Origin: Parvibaculum sp.
GTDB taxonomy: Bacteria; Pseudomonadota; Alphaproteobacteria; Parvibaculales; Parvibaculaceae
Reading direction: 5' to 3'
NCBI GenBank assembly: GCA_031291615.1
Contig: JARLIS010000058.1
Location: 78,196 to 142,195, forward strand
DNA length: 64,000 nt
Both the position numbers and the translations under genes were made by a program. The notes under the pieces were generated by a model that saw only the letters and a program-made list of their open reading frames with translations, had not been told where the DNA came from and did no database searches. Shown here piece after piece: positions 51,930-62,332 of this stretch (positions are counted from its first letter, which is position 1; each line of letters starts with the position of its first letter).

Positions 51930-51944
51930 TTAATGCCGGGTTAA
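51930..51944. promoter_or_regulatory. CtrA box between fliO and flgB
   Basis: TTAA-TGCCGGG-TTAA, an exact TTAA-N7-TTAA, 70 nt from fliO and 200 nt from flgB. It could serve the divergent promoters. Confidence 0.75.
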
Positions 51945-52010
51945 GGCCCGCAGGAAAGTCCGATTTCGGTGGTTACCCGTTTCTTAGCCCGCTAGGCGCT
52001 TTTTGCCGCG

Positions 52011-52025
52011 TTAGTACGATTTTAA
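52011..52025. promoter_or_regulatory. Second CtrA-type box before flgB (one mismatch)
   Basis: TTAG-TACGATT-TTAA, with correct 7-bp spacing and one changed base, followed by CC as in TTAACC-type CtrA half-sites. It lies 120 nt upstream of flgB. Confidence 0.5.
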
Positions 52026-52145
52026 CCCTGGGCTCCGAAACTGGGCTTCGCCGCCAAGGAATGCGTGGCTTCGATCAGACGGGCGAGACCTTAGCCAAAG
52101 GGCCCCAGCAGGGACCGGCGACAGGCTCCAATCGGGCACACGGAC

Positions 52146-52568
52146 ATGTCTCTCGGCGACCTCCCCATCTTCACGATGATGAAGCAGCGTCTGCACTGGC
52201 TGACCGAACGGCAGGAAGTGCTGGCGCAAAACGTGGCCAATGCGAATACGCCCGGCTACGAAGCGAAAGATCTCAAGGAACTGGATTTCGGCGCGATGGT
52301 TTCGGCGAGCGGTTCGATGCTTGCGCCGGTCGCGACGAGCCCCGGTCATATCGGCAGTCCCGTGACGGGGGCCGGCTTCGGTCTCGGTCAGGCGCGCGGC
52401 GGCCAGATCCAGAAATCGCCGGATTTCGAAACTTCGCCGACAGGCAACTCGGTCGTGCTCGAAGACGAGATGGTCAAGGTTGCGCAGACGCAAATGGATT
52501 ATGAGACGGTGTCGACGCTCTATTCGAAGAGCCTTGGCCTCGTCCGCATGGCGCTTGGCAGCGCCTAG
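52146..52568 (+). CDS. flgB: Flagellar proximal rod protein FlgB
   Basis: 140 aa. MKQRLHWLTERQEVLAQNVANANTPGYEAKDLKELDF and the C-terminal NSVVLEDEMVKVAQTQMDYETVSTLYSKSLGLVRMALG match FlgB. It attaches the rod to FliE and the MS ring. First gene of the flgB-flgC-fliE-fliQ-fliR-flhB operon. Confidence 0.96.
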   Translation: MSLGDLPIFTMMKQRLHWLTERQEVLAQNVANANTPGYEAKDLKELDFGAMVSASGSMLAPVATSPGHIGSPVTGAGFGLGQARGGQIQKSPDFETSPTGNSVVLEDEMVKVAQTQMDYETVSTLYSKSLGLVRMALGSA

Positions 52569-52588
52569 CAAGAGGGGGATAGAGCAAG

Positions 52589-53008
52589 ATGAGCACTATG
52601 GATCTTCTCAAGTCGATGATGGTGGCGGCTTCCGGCCTCAAGGCCCAGAGCGGCCGCATGCGCATCATCGCCGAAAACATGGCCAATGCGGATTCGACCG
52701 GCAAGACGGCCGGCGCCGATCCCTATCGCCGCCAGATACCGACATTCCAGGATCGCCTCGACCGCACGCTCGGCGCCGATACGGTGCAGCTCGGCAGGCC
52801 GGCCCTCGACAATTCGGATTTCCAGCTCAAGTACATGCCCGGCCATCCGGCGGCTGACGCCAACGGATACGTCAAGATGCCGAACGTCAACAGCCTCGTC
52901 GAAGCGATGGACATGCGCGAGGCGCAGCGCAGCTACGAGGCGAACCTCAATCTCATCCAGGCGTCGCGCCGGATGATTTCCCAGACCATCGACATTTTGA
53001 AAAAGTGA
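52589..53008 (+). CDS. flgC: Flagellar proximal rod protein FlgC
   Basis: 139 aa. DLLKSMMVAASGLKAQSGRMRIIAENMANADSTGKTAGADPYRRQIPTF and the C-terminal VNSLVEAMDMREAQRSYEANLNLIQASRRMISQTIDILKK are canonical. It starts 20 nt after flgB with a GAGGGGGATAGAG purine tract upstream. It forms part of the proximal rod. Confidence 0.97.
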   Translation: MSTMDLLKSMMVAASGLKAQSGRMRIIAENMANADSTGKTAGADPYRRQIPTFQDRLDRTLGADTVQLGRPALDNSDFQLKYMPGHPAADANGYVKMPNVNSLVEAMDMREAQRSYEANLNLIQASRRMISQTIDILKK

Positions 53009-53019
53009 CGGGCTGAACC

Positions 53020-53340
53020 ATGACCATCCCAGCATCGGTTGTACTCAACGCCTATAGCCAGGCCGCCAGCATGGGCGGCGGCGCAGCGACGCCCGGCGCG
53101 TCGGCGCTGAAGGACGCGGGCGGCAGCTTCGGCGACTTTCTCGAAAAGGCGATCAACGAAACCGTTTCCTCCGGCAAGGCCAGCGAAAAGCAGATGGCGA
53201 CCTCGGCTGCGACGAAGGACGGCAATCTCGTGGATGTCGTGACCTCGGTCGCGGAAGCCGAGACGACGTTGCAGACCGTCGTCGCCGTGCGCGACAAGGT
53301 GATTTCGGCCTATCAGGACATCATGCGGATGCCGATCTGA
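53020..53340 (+). CDS. fliE: Flagellar hook-basal body protein FliE
   Basis: 106 aa. The C-terminal half (FGDFLEKAINETVSSGKASEKQMATSA, then DVVTSVAEAETTLQTVVAVRDKVISAYQDIMRMPI) is the FliE signature. It links the MS ring to the rod and gates export. It is 11 nt after flgC. Confidence 0.95.
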   Translation: MTIPASVVLNAYSQAASMGGGAATPGASALKDAGGSFGDFLEKAINETVSSGKASEKQMATSAATKDGNLVDVVTSVAEAETTLQTVVAVRDKVISAYQDIMRMPI

Positions 53341-53389
53341 TCGGCCTGACGCGAATTCGAGACGGTAACGAGTTGCAGGTGGGAAGAGA

Positions 53390-53653
53390 ATGACGGGACC
53401 AGAAATACTCGATCTTGCGCGGCAGAGCATCTATGTGCTGCTTGAGGTCTCGGCTCCCATGATGATCGTGGCGCTCGTCGTCGGCATCGCCATCGCGCTT
53501 CTTCAGGCCCTGACGCAAGTGCAGGAAATGACGCTGGTCTTCGTTCCGAAGATCGTCGCCATCTTCCTTGTGCTTCTGCTCGCGCTGCCTTTCATGGGGC
53601 AGGCGCTTGCCGGCTACATGAACCTCATCGCGCAGAAGATCGTCGCCGGTTGA
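53390..53653 (+). CDS. fliQ: Flagellar export protein FliQ
   Basis: 87 aa with two TM helices (VLLEVSAPMMIVALVVGIAIALLQALTQVQEMTLVFVPKIVAIFLVLLLALPFMGQAL). TQVQEMTLVFVPKI is the universal FliQ/SctS motif. It is a subunit of the FliPQR export gate. AGAGA lies before the ATG. Confidence 0.96.
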   Translation: MTGPEILDLARQSIYVLLEVSAPMMIVALVVGIAIALLQALTQVQEMTLVFVPKIVAIFLVLLLALPFMGQALAGYMNLIAQKIVAG

Positions 53654-53676
53654 CGGCGCAGGGCGAGGGGCGGGAC

Positions 53677-54438
53677 ATGATCAATCTCGATATCCTGCCT
53701 CAGACGGCTTACGTCTTCGTGCTTGTCTTCGCGCGCCTCGGCTCAATGATCATGCTGATGCCGGCGATCGGCGAAATATCCATTCCGGCGCGCGTACGCC
53801 TGCTTTTCGGGCTCATTCTTTCGGCGATCATGATGCCGGTCGTGGCGGGGTCATTCGGGCCCGTGCCGAGCAGCGTGCCGGGGCTTGCGCTCGCCGTCGT
53901 CTATGAAGTCCTGGTCGGCATCTTCGTCGGCATGGCGGCGCAGCTCATCATGAGCGCGCTGCATGTGGCGGGCAATATAATCGCCATGCAGACGGGTCTG
54001 GCCTTCGCGCAGAATGTCGATCCGACGCAGGGCACGCAGAGCGCGATGGTGGTGTCCTTTCTCTCGATGCTTGCGGTCGCGCTTATCTTCGCGACCGATC
54101 TCGACCATCTGCTGATCGCGGCGATGCGCGACAGCTACATTCTCTTCAAGCCGGGACAGATCATCCCTGTCGGCGATTTCTCGCAGATGGCGGTCAAGGT
54201 GGTGTCCAGCGCCTTCACGCTCGGCGTGCAGCTATCGGCGCCGTTCATCGTTTTCGGGCTCGTCTTTTATCTCGGGCTTGGAATTCTTTCGCGGCTCATG
54301 CCGCAGATCCAGATTTTCTTCATTGCGATGCCGGCCAATATCGGCATCGGCCTCGCTCTTCTGTTCCTGATCCTCGGCGCCATGATGACGTGGTTCCTGC
54401 AAGGTTTCGAGCAGACGATGTCGATGTTCATTCAGTGA
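53677..54438 (+). CDS. fliR: Flagellar export protein FliR
   Basis: 253 aa from ATG 53677, with GAGGGGCGGG upstream; a TTG at 53650 that overlaps fliQ is the alternative. About six TMs. The motifs FARLGSMIMLMPAIGEISIPARVRLLFGLILSA, YEVLVGIFVGMAAQLIMSALHVAGNIIAMQTGLAFAQNVDP and FVFGLVFYLGLGILSRLMPQIQIFFIAMPANI-type (VFGLVFYLGLGILSRLMPQIQIFFIAMPANIGIGLALLFL) define FliR. It caps the FliPQR gate. Confidence 0.95.
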   Translation: MINLDILPQTAYVFVLVFARLGSMIMLMPAIGEISIPARVRLLFGLILSAIMMPVVAGSFGPVPSSVPGLALAVVYEVLVGIFVGMAAQLIMSALHVAGNIIAMQTGLAFAQNVDPTQGTQSAMVVSFLSMLAVALIFATDLDHLLIAAMRDSYILFKPGQIIPVGDFSQMAVKVVSSAFTLGVQLSAPFIVFGLVFYLGLGILSRLMPQIQIFFIAMPANIGIGLALLFLILGAMMTWFLQGFEQTMSMFIQ

Positions 54439-54458
54439 CGCGGGAGACATAAAGCGTC

Positions 54459-55541
54459 ATGGCTGAACAGAACGACTCGGAAAAAACAGAAGAACCAACA
54501 GGCCGAAAGCTAGAAGAAGCCCAGAAGAAGGGCGACATCTTCAAGAGCCAGGAGATCAATGCCTGGTTCGTGATGCTTGGCGGCGCGCTGGCGGTCGGCA
54601 TGATGGGCAATTCGTTTGCCGGCACGATCATGGAGACGCTGAAGGTTTTTCTCGCCGCGCCGCAGGACATTCCGATGGATCGCGACCATCTGCGCCAGAT
54701 CATGCTGCATATCGGCACGGTCATGTTCGGCGCCATGGCGGCGCCGCTCGGCATTCTCGTTGTCTCGGCTGTGGCGGGCAATGTCGTTCAGCACATGCCG
54801 GTCTTCACCACCGAGAACATGAAGCCTTCCTGGTCGAAGCTTTCTCCGATGAAGGGGATCGAACGGCTGTTCGGCGCGAAGAGCCTCGTCAACCTCGCCA
54901 AGAGCATCATCAAATTCTTCATCGTCGGCAGCGTCATTTTCATGCTGATCTGGCCGGAGCGCGACCGGCTGGCGCTGATGATGACCTGGGATATTTCACT
55001 TCTTCTGCCGCTTGTGAAGGCGCTCGCGCTCAAGATGTTCGGCGGCGTCGTCGCCGTCATGACGATCGTCGCGGCGCTCGATTATCTCTTCGAGCGGTTT
55101 CAGTGGATGAAGAAGCAGCGCATGTCCGTCCAGGAAATCAAGGACGAGCACAAGCAGATGGAAGGCGACCCGACGGTCAAGGCGAAGCTGCGCCAGATCC
55201 GCATCGAGCGCGGCCGCAAGCGCATGATGCAGAAGGTGCCCAAGGCGACCGTCGTCATCATGAACCCGACCCACTACGCTGTTGCGCTGCAATACGAAAA
55301 GGGCATGACGGCGCCTGTCTGCGTCGCCAAGGGCCGCGACGCCATCGCGCTCAAGATCCGCGAAATCGCCGAGGCGGCGGGCGTGCCGGTGATCGAAAAC
55401 CCGCCGCTGGCGCGCGCGCTGCACGCTTCGGTCGAGCTCGATCAGGAAATCAGGCCCGAACACTACAAGGCGGTCGCCGAGGTCATTGGCTATGTCATGC
55501 GTCTTAGAGCTAAGATCGGACGCCGCGCAGGGTCCAGATGA
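54459..55541 (+). CDS. flhB: Flagellar export switch protein FlhB
   Basis: 360 aa. It starts ENDSEKTEEPTGRKLEEAQKKGDIFKSQEINAWFV, typical of the family, with four TMs. The cytosolic domain contains the self-cleaving NPTH motif in KATVVIMNPTHYAVALQYEKGM. It switches export specificity from rod/hook to filament substrates. The final residues (RLRAKIGRRAGSR) are basic. It is the last gene of the operon, 20 nt after fliR. Confidence 0.96.
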   Translation: MAEQNDSEKTEEPTGRKLEEAQKKGDIFKSQEINAWFVMLGGALAVGMMGNSFAGTIMETLKVFLAAPQDIPMDRDHLRQIMLHIGTVMFGAMAAPLGILVVSAVAGNVVQHMPVFTTENMKPSWSKLSPMKGIERLFGAKSLVNLAKSIIKFFIVGSVIFMLIWPERDRLALMMTWDISLLLPLVKALALKMFGGVVAVMTIVAALDYLFERFQWMKKQRMSVQEIKDEHKQMEGDPTVKAKLRQIRIERGRKRMMQKVPKATVVIMNPTHYAVALQYEKGMTAPVCVAKGRDAIALKIREIAEAAGVPVIENPPLARALHASVELDQEIRPEHYKAVAEVIGYVMRLRAKIGRRAGSR

Positions 55542-55636
55542 TTCGCAGGTTCACACAACTGAAATTTTGACCAGTCGGGGAAACAAGGGTCGCGTTGCGT
55601 CGAATGAGTTGAAAGGCGGCTTTGGGGGCAATGCCG

Positions 55637-58162
55637 ATGAGTGATATGCCGGTCGAGTTGTCGGATGGATTGGAGCGCCCTGCGCTCGAACAGCCTGTTG
55701 CGGAGCGAGGGGGCGGGCCTCTTACGAAGCGCCGGCTCGTCGTGCTTGCCGGCGTCGTCGTGGGCGTGGGCGCGACCGTGCTCGACATCATCGAGGTTCA
55801 TGTGCTCGGCACGGCCGGCGCGCTGACCGTTCTCGGCCTGCTTTGCGCGGCTGGACTTTTCCTGCTGGCTTTCAGCGACGCCTTTGGCGGGGGGCTGACA
55901 CGCGTTCATGAAGCGGCGGGCGAGGCGCTGAATGCCTTGCCGGACCCCTGCTATGTGACCGACCGGCGCGGCGCCGTGGTTTTTGCCAATCAGGCCTACA
56001 ATAATCTGATGGGTGCAGCGAGCGCCGACCGCGTTGCGCCGCTCGAGCGCGCGCTTGCGGGGCGCGAGGGACTTGCCGAAACGGTTTTCCGGCTCTCCCA
56101 GGCTGCGCGGACTGGTTTTGCCGCGGAGGAGGATATTCGCTTCGCGCCGCGCATGGGCGCGACGGAGCGCTTCTACAAGGTAGTGGTGCGGCCGGTCAGC
56201 GGGCCGGGCGGCGGCGCGGTCTGGCTGCTGCGCGACCTCACCAATGAGCGCGAGCGCGCCGAAGCGGCCGAGCGCCAATGGGGCCGCGTGCCGGAATTCC
56301 TGAAGGTCATGCCGCTCGGCTTTTATTCGACCGGCGCCAGCGGCGAAATCCTCTATATGAACTTGCTGCTTGCTAGCTGGCTCGGCGTCGAGCCGCGCCG
56401 CCTCATCGAGCGGCGCGCGAAGCTGTCGGAATTCGTTCTGGGCGATCTCAACATATTGTCGGAACCGACCGATCTGGGCGGATCGGCGGCGGTGAATGCC
56501 GATCTGCGCCTGGCCGACGGCCAGCTGATGCCCGTTCGTATCAAACAGACCCGGATGCAGGGCAGGGGGAACGAGGCCGTCAATTATGCCTTCGTTCTCA
56601 GCCGGGCCACGGGCGACAAGGCCGAGGAAACGGCGCGGGACGCGGAGATGCGTTTTGCGCGCTTCTTCAACAATGCGCCCATCGGCATAGCGACCGTCGA
56701 TCAGGACGGGCGCATCGACAATGCGAATGGCGCCTTTCTCGCCTATCTCGGCGAGCGCGTCGACCGCGGGCAGAAGCTCGCCGATCTCGTCGTCGAGGAC
56801 GACAGGGCGGGCGTCGTCGACTGCCTTGCCAAGGCGCGGGCCGGCCGCCAGTCGGGGCCTGCGATCGAGGTGCGTCTCGTCAACCGTTCGGAGCGCGTCG
56901 GGCTTCTTTACGCCAGCCGCGTCGATACGGGCGAGGGGGCGAGCTCCACGGTCGTCTATCTGATCGACGCGACGGAACAGAAATCGCTGGAGCTGCAATT
57001 TGCGCAGTCGCAGAAGATGCAGGCCATCGGCCAGCTTGCGGGCGGCGTCGCGCATGACTTCAACAATCTGCTGACCGCCATCATCGGCTTCTGCGATCTG
57101 CTGCTCGCGCGGCACCAGGCGGGCGACCCCTCATTCGCCGACGTCATGCAGATCAAGCAGAACGCCAATCGCGCGGCGAACCTGACGCGGCAATTGCTTG
57201 CCTTCTCGCGCCGGCAGACGCTCCGGCCGAAGGTGCTGTCGCTCACCGACGCCATCGCCGAATTGCAGAACCTGCTGTCGCGGCTCCTCACCGAGAAGGT
57301 CGAACTCAAGATCGTGCATGGCCGCGATCTCGGCCTCGTCAAGGTCGATCAGAACCAGCTCGAACAGGTCATCATGAACCTGGCCGTCAATGCGCGCGAC
57401 GCGATGCCGGACGGGGGCAAGCTCACCATCCGCACGGCGAATGTGTCGGAGGAAGATTCACGCGCGCTCGACCATCCGCTGATGCCGCCCGGCGAATATC
57501 TGCTCATCGAGGTGGCGGATACCGGCATGGGCATTCCGAAGGAAAACCTCGGCAAGATTTTCGAGCCCTTCTACACGACCAAGGATCCGAGCAAGGGCAC
57601 CGGCCTCGGTCTTTCGACCGTCTATGGCATTGTCAAGCAGACGGGCGGCTTCATCTTCCCCTATTCGACGGTGGGCAAGGGCACGACCTTCCGCATCTAT
57701 CTGCCGCGCTATTTCGAAACGCCGGCGGAAGCGAAGGCCGAGGCCGATGCCGTCGCCGCGGCTGCCGCCGCCGAGCCGACCGACCTCACCGGCAAGGGCA
57801 CCATTCTTCTCGTCGAGGACGAAGACGCGGTGCGCACCTTCGCCGCCCGGGCGCTCGCCACGCGCGGCTACGACGTCTTGCAGGCCGATAGCGGCGAGGC
57901 GGCGATTGCCATCGTCGACGGCCACAAGGGCCGCATCGACCTCATCGTTTCCGACGTCGTCATGCCCAATATGGACGGCCCGACCATGATCAAGGCGCTC
58001 AAGGGCAAGCTGCCGGGCGTCAAGATCATCTTCGTTTCGGGCTATGCCGAGGACGCCTTCGAAAAGAGCCTCGACCCCGATCAGGAGTTCCACTTCCTGC
58101 CGAAACCCTTCTCGCTGAAGCAGCTCGCGGCGGCGGTGAAGGAGGTCATCAGCGCGACGTGA
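55637..58162 (+). CDS. cckA: Cell-cycle hybrid histidine kinase CckA
   Basis: 841 aa from ATG 55637, with GGGGG 8 nt upstream; ATG 55631 and TTG 55622 are alternatives. Two N-terminal TMs (VVLAGVVVGVGATVLDIIEV, LTVLGLLCAAGLFLLAFS) are followed by two to three PAS-like domains (ALPDPCYVTDRRGAVVFANQAY, PIGIATVDQDGRIDNANGAFLAYLG). The dimerisation His is His473 in LAGGVAHDFNNLLTAIIGF. The ATPase boxes are VIMNLAVNARDAMPDGGKL, VADTGMGIPKENLGKIFEPFYTTK and GTGLGLSTVYGIV. The C-terminal receiver Asp773 is in SDVVMPNMDG. CckA sends phosphate through ChpT to CtrA, the regulator whose boxes precede several flagellar operons here. Neither ctrA nor chpT is in the window. Confidence 0.95.
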   Translation: MSDMPVELSDGLERPALEQPVAERGGGPLTKRRLVVLAGVVVGVGATVLDIIEVHVLGTAGALTVLGLLCAAGLFLLAFSDAFGGGLTRVHEAAGEALNALPDPCYVTDRRGAVVFANQAYNNLMGAASADRVAPLERALAGREGLAETVFRLSQAARTGFAAEEDIRFAPRMGATERFYKVVVRPVSGPGGGAVWLLRDLTNERERAEAAERQWGRVPEFLKVMPLGFYSTGASGEILYMNLLLASWLGVEPRRLIERRAKLSEFVLGDLNILSEPTDLGGSAAVNADLRLADGQLMPVRIKQTRMQGRGNEAVNYAFVLSRATGDKAEETARDAEMRFARFFNNAPIGIATVDQDGRIDNANGAFLAYLGERVDRGQKLADLVVEDDRAGVVDCLAKARAGRQSGPAIEVRLVNRSERVGLLYASRVDTGEGASSTVVYLIDATEQKSLELQFAQSQKMQAIGQLAGGVAHDFNNLLTAIIGFCDLLLARHQAGDPSFADVMQIKQNANRAANLTRQLLAFSRRQTLRPKVLSLTDAIAELQNLLSRLLTEKVELKIVHGRDLGLVKVDQNQLEQVIMNLAVNARDAMPDGGKLTIRTANVSEEDSRALDHPLMPPGEYLLIEVADTGMGIPKENLGKIFEPFYTTKDPSKGTGLGLSTVYGIVKQTGGFIFPYSTVGKGTTFRIYLPRYFETPAEAKAEADAVAAAAAAEPTDLTGKGTILLVEDEDAVRTFAARALATRGYDVLQADSGEAAIAIVDGHKGRIDLIVSDVVMPNMDGPTMIKALKGKLPGVKIIFVSGYAEDAFEKSLDPDQEFHFLPKPFSLKQLAAAVKEVISAT

Positions 58163-58206
58163 GGCGATTCCCGCGGATCGGGGGTAACCCTCCCGCTATT
58201 GTCCGC

Positions 58207-58221
58207 GAACATCAGCGGAAC
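58207..58221. promoter_or_regulatory. LexA (SOS) box before recA
   Basis: GAAC-ATCAGCG-GAAC is an exact match to the alphaproteobacterial LexA consensus GAAC-N7-GAAC, 119 nt upstream of the recA start. Confidence 0.88.
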
Positions 58222-58339
58222 TCAGATCGAATTATCTTTTTATATCAATAGGTTAAAATTTTTCTTGTCAGAGAGAACAAAACCGGTACATTAACCCTCA
58301 ATTGCCTCGGCGCAGCCAGCATGAAATAAGGGGAACCGG

Positions 58340-59437
<1,098 letters not shown>

Positions 59438-59468
59438 TCCGATAAAAGTTTCTCTGCCTGAAGTGCAA

Positions 59469-59509
59469 GATGCGGCGCCGGGGACCCCACCGGCGCCGCA
59501 TCGCTTTTT
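59469..59509 (+). terminator. Terminator after recA
   Basis: A 13-bp GC-rich perfect stem GATGCGGCGCCGG/CCGGCGCCGCATC with an 8-nt loop, then GC and TTTTT. Confidence 0.93.
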
Positions 59510-59668
59510 GGGGGGTGGGCGGCCCGTCCGGGCCTTTTCGGCCTTTCCTAGACAGTTGCCGGGGCGGGCGGTAAAAGCTGGAACGACCTTATATTTTCAG
59601 GATCGGGCGCCGGCTGCCGGACAGGGCGGGGCGCGCCTTCTGGTGTTTTGAAGCGAGACCCAAGGGAT

Positions 59669-62332
59669 ATGGCCGGCCTCAACGAGATTCGCAGCAAGTA
59701 TCTGGATTATTTCGGCAAGAACGGCCACGAGATCGTGCCTTCGGGCTCGCTCGTTCCGAACAACGACCCGACGCTGCTCTTCACCAATGCGGGCATGGTC
59801 CAGTTCAAGAACGTGTTCACGGGGCAGGAGACGCGGCCCTACAAGCGGGCGACCACGGCGCAGAAATGCGTGCGCGCGGGCGGCAAGCATAACGACCTCG
59901 ACAATGTCGGCTATACGGCGCGCCACCACACCTTCTTCGAGATGCTCGGCAACTTCTCCTTCGGCGATTATTTCAAGGCCGATGCGATCGAGTTCGCCTG
60001 GAACCTCGTGACCAAGGAATTCGGCCTGCCGAAAGACAGGTTGCTTGCGACAGTCTTCTCGGAAGACGACGAGGCGCATGGGCTGTGGAAGAAGATCGCC
60101 GGTTTCTCGGACAGCAGCATCATCCGCATCCCGACCTCGGATAATTTCTGGTCGATGGGCGAGACGGGGCCTTGCGGGCCTTGCTCGGAAATCTTCTTCG
60201 ATCACGGGCCGAAGATCCCGGGCGGCCCGCCCGGCAGCGCCGATCAGGATGGCGACCGTTTCATCGAGATCTGGAATCTCGTCTTCATGCAGTACGAGCA
60301 GATCGCCGAAGGCGATCGCCGTCCCTTGCCCAAGCCGTCGATCGATACGGGCATGGGGCTCGAGCGTGTCTCGGCGGTGCTGCAAGGCACGCATGACAAT
60401 TACGCCACCGACCTCATGCGCGCCCTCATCATGGCGTCGGCCGAAGCCTCGCATACCGACCCCGACGGTCCTCATGCAGTCAGCCACCGCGTCATCGCCG
60501 ACCATCTGCGCGCGACCTCGTTCCTCATCGCCGATGGCGTGATGCCATCGAATGAGGGCCGCGGCTATGTGCTGCGCCGGATCATGCGCCGCGCCATGCG
60601 CCATGCGCAGCTTCTCGGCGTCACCGAACCCCTGATGTGGAAACTCGTGCCGGCCCTCGTCCGCCAGATGGGCGATGCCTATCCCGAGCTTCGCCGCGCC
60701 GAGCCGCTCATCACCGAAACGCTGAAGCTTGAGGAGCGGCGGTTCCGCGAGACGCTGGTGCGCGGCCTTCGTCTTCTCGACGAGGAGCTCGACCGGATCG
60801 GCAGCGCCAAGGTGCTGCCGGGCGAGATCGCCTTCCGCCTTTACGACACTTACGGCTTTCCGCTCGATCTCACGCAGGACGCGCTGCGCCCGAAGGGCAT
60901 CAGCGTCGAGCAGGCGGGCTTCGACAGCGCCATGGCGCGCCAGCGCGAAGATGCGCGCCGCGCCTGGTCGGGCTCCGGCGAAAAGGCGACCGAGACCGTC
61001 TGGTTCGAGCTGCGCGAAAAACTCGGCGCGACGGAATTTCTCGGCTACGAAACGGAATCCGCCGAAGGCAAGATCACGGCCATCGTCGTCAACGGCGCGG
61101 CGGTCGACAGGATCGAGGCGGGCACCGAGGCCGTCATCGTCACCAACCAGACGCCGTTCTATGGCGAGTCGGGCGGCCAGGTGGGCGATACGGGCGTCTT
61201 CTTCACCAGCGCGGGCGCGGAATTTCCGGTCGCCGACACGCAGAAGAGGCTCGGCGATCTCTTCGTCCATTTCGGCAAGCTCGCGCGCGGAACGCTCAAA
61301 GTCGGCGATGTCGTCGAGATGAAGGTCGATGCGGCGCGGCGCGATGCGACGCGAGCCAATCATTCGGCGACGCATCTGCTGCATGAGGCGCTGCGCCGCG
61401 TGCTCGGTCCGCATGTCACGCAGAAGGGCTCGATGGTTGCGCCCGACCGGCTGCGTTTCGACTTCAGCCATCCGAAGCCGATGACGGCGGAGGAAATCTC
61501 CAAGGTCGAGGACATCGTCAACCGCGTCATTCGCCAGAACCGCGATGTGACGACGCGGCTGATGACGCCGGCCGAAGCGATAGACGCGGGCGCGCTCGCG
61601 CTTTTCGGCGAGAAGTATGGCGACGAAGTGCGCGTGCTTGCGATGGGCGTCAACGAGGACGGCAAGTCCTATTCGGTCGAGCTTTGCGGCGGCACGCATG
61701 TGCGCCGCGTCGGCGACATTGCGATCTTCAAGATCGTGAGCGAGACGGCGGTGGCCTCCGGCGTCAGGCGCATCGAGGCGCTCACGGGCGAGGGCGCGCG
61801 CCATTATCTCGTCGAGCAGGACCGCATCGCGAAGGCGGCGGCTGGCGCACTCAAGATCGCGCCGGAAGATCTGCCGGAGCGCGTCGTCTCGCTGGTCGAG
61901 GAGCGCAAGAAGCTCGAACGCGAATTGAACGACGTGAAGAAGAAACTCGCCATGTCGGGCGGCGGCGGCGCGAGCGAGGCCTCGCCTTCGCAGAGCATCG
62001 GCGGAGTCAATGTGGTTGCGCGCGTTCTCAACGGCGTCAATCCGAAGGATCTGCGCGGCCTCATCGACGATGCGCGGAAGCAGATCGGCTCCGGCATCGT
62101 CGCGCTCGTCGCCGTCAGCGAAGACGGCAAGGGCGCGATTGCGGTCGGCGTCACCGCCGATCTAACGGCGCGGTTCAACGCGGTCGAACTCGTGAAGGCG
62201 GGCGCGGGCGCGATGGGCGGCTCGGGCGGCGGCGGACGGCCGGACATGGCGCAGGCCGGCGGGCCCGACGGCGCGAAGGCCGATGCGGCGCTCGATGCCG
62301 TCAAGGCCGCGCTCGCGGCGGTTGCGGCCTAG
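59669..62332 (+). CDS. alaS: Alanyl-tRNA synthetase AlaS
   Basis: 887 aa from [25 protein letters not shown] at 59669; a TTG at 59648 would add seven residues but gives a non-family N-terminus. Class II motifs are [18 protein letters not shown] and [17 protein letters not shown]. The editing domain zinc/His ligands are [14 protein letters not shown] and [12 protein letters not shown]. The C-terminal oligomerisation/C-Ala domain carries a coiled coil ([21 protein letters not shown]) and a Gly-rich end. It charges tRNA-Ala and edits Ser/Gly mischarging. Its stop overlaps the next GTG start. Confidence 0.98.
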   Translation: MAGLNEIRSKYLDYFGKNGHEIVPSGSLVPNNDPTLLFTNAGMVQFKNVFTGQETRPYKRATTAQKCVRAGGKHNDLDNVGYTARHHTFFEMLGNFSFGDYFKADAIEFAWNLVTKEFGLPKDRLLATVFSEDDEAHGLWKKIAGFSDSSIIRIPTSDNFWSMGETGPCGPCSEIFFDHGPKIPGGPPGSADQDGDRFIEIWNLVFMQYEQIAEGDRRPLPKPSIDTGMGLERVSAVLQGTHDNYATDLMRALIMASAEASHTDPDGPHAVSHRVIADHLRATSFLIADGVMPSNEGRGYVLRRIMRRAMRHAQLLGVTEPLMWKLVPALVRQMGDAYPELRRAEPLITETLKLEERRFRETLVRGLRLLDEELDRIGSAKVLPGEIAFRLYDTYGFPLDLTQDALRPKGISVEQAGFDSAMARQREDARRAWSGSGEKATETVWFELREKLGATEFLGYETESAEGKITAIVVNGAAVDRIEAGTEAVIVTNQTPFYGESGGQVGDTGVFFTSAGAEFPVADTQKRLGDLFVHFGKLARGTLKVGDVVEMKVDAARRDATRANHSATHLLHEALRRVLGPHVTQKGSMVAPDRLRFDFSHPKPMTAEEISKVEDIVNRVIRQNRDVTTRLMTPAEAIDAGALALFGEKYGDEVRVLAMGVNEDGKSYSVELCGGTHVRRVGDIAIFKIVSETAVASGVRRIEALTGEGARHYLVEQDRIAKAAAGALKIAPEDLPERVVSLVEERKKLERELNDVKKKLAMSGGGGASEASPSQSIGGVNVVARVLNGVNPKDLRGLIDDARKQIGSGIVALVAVSEDGKGAIAVGVTADLTARFNAVELVKAGAGAMGGSGGGGRPDMAQAGGPDGAKADAALDAVKAALAAVAA

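Noticed and set aside
59597..61804. Long open frame antisense to alaS
   Set aside because: AlaS is certain on the other strand; the antisense product has low-complexity Arg/Ala composition.
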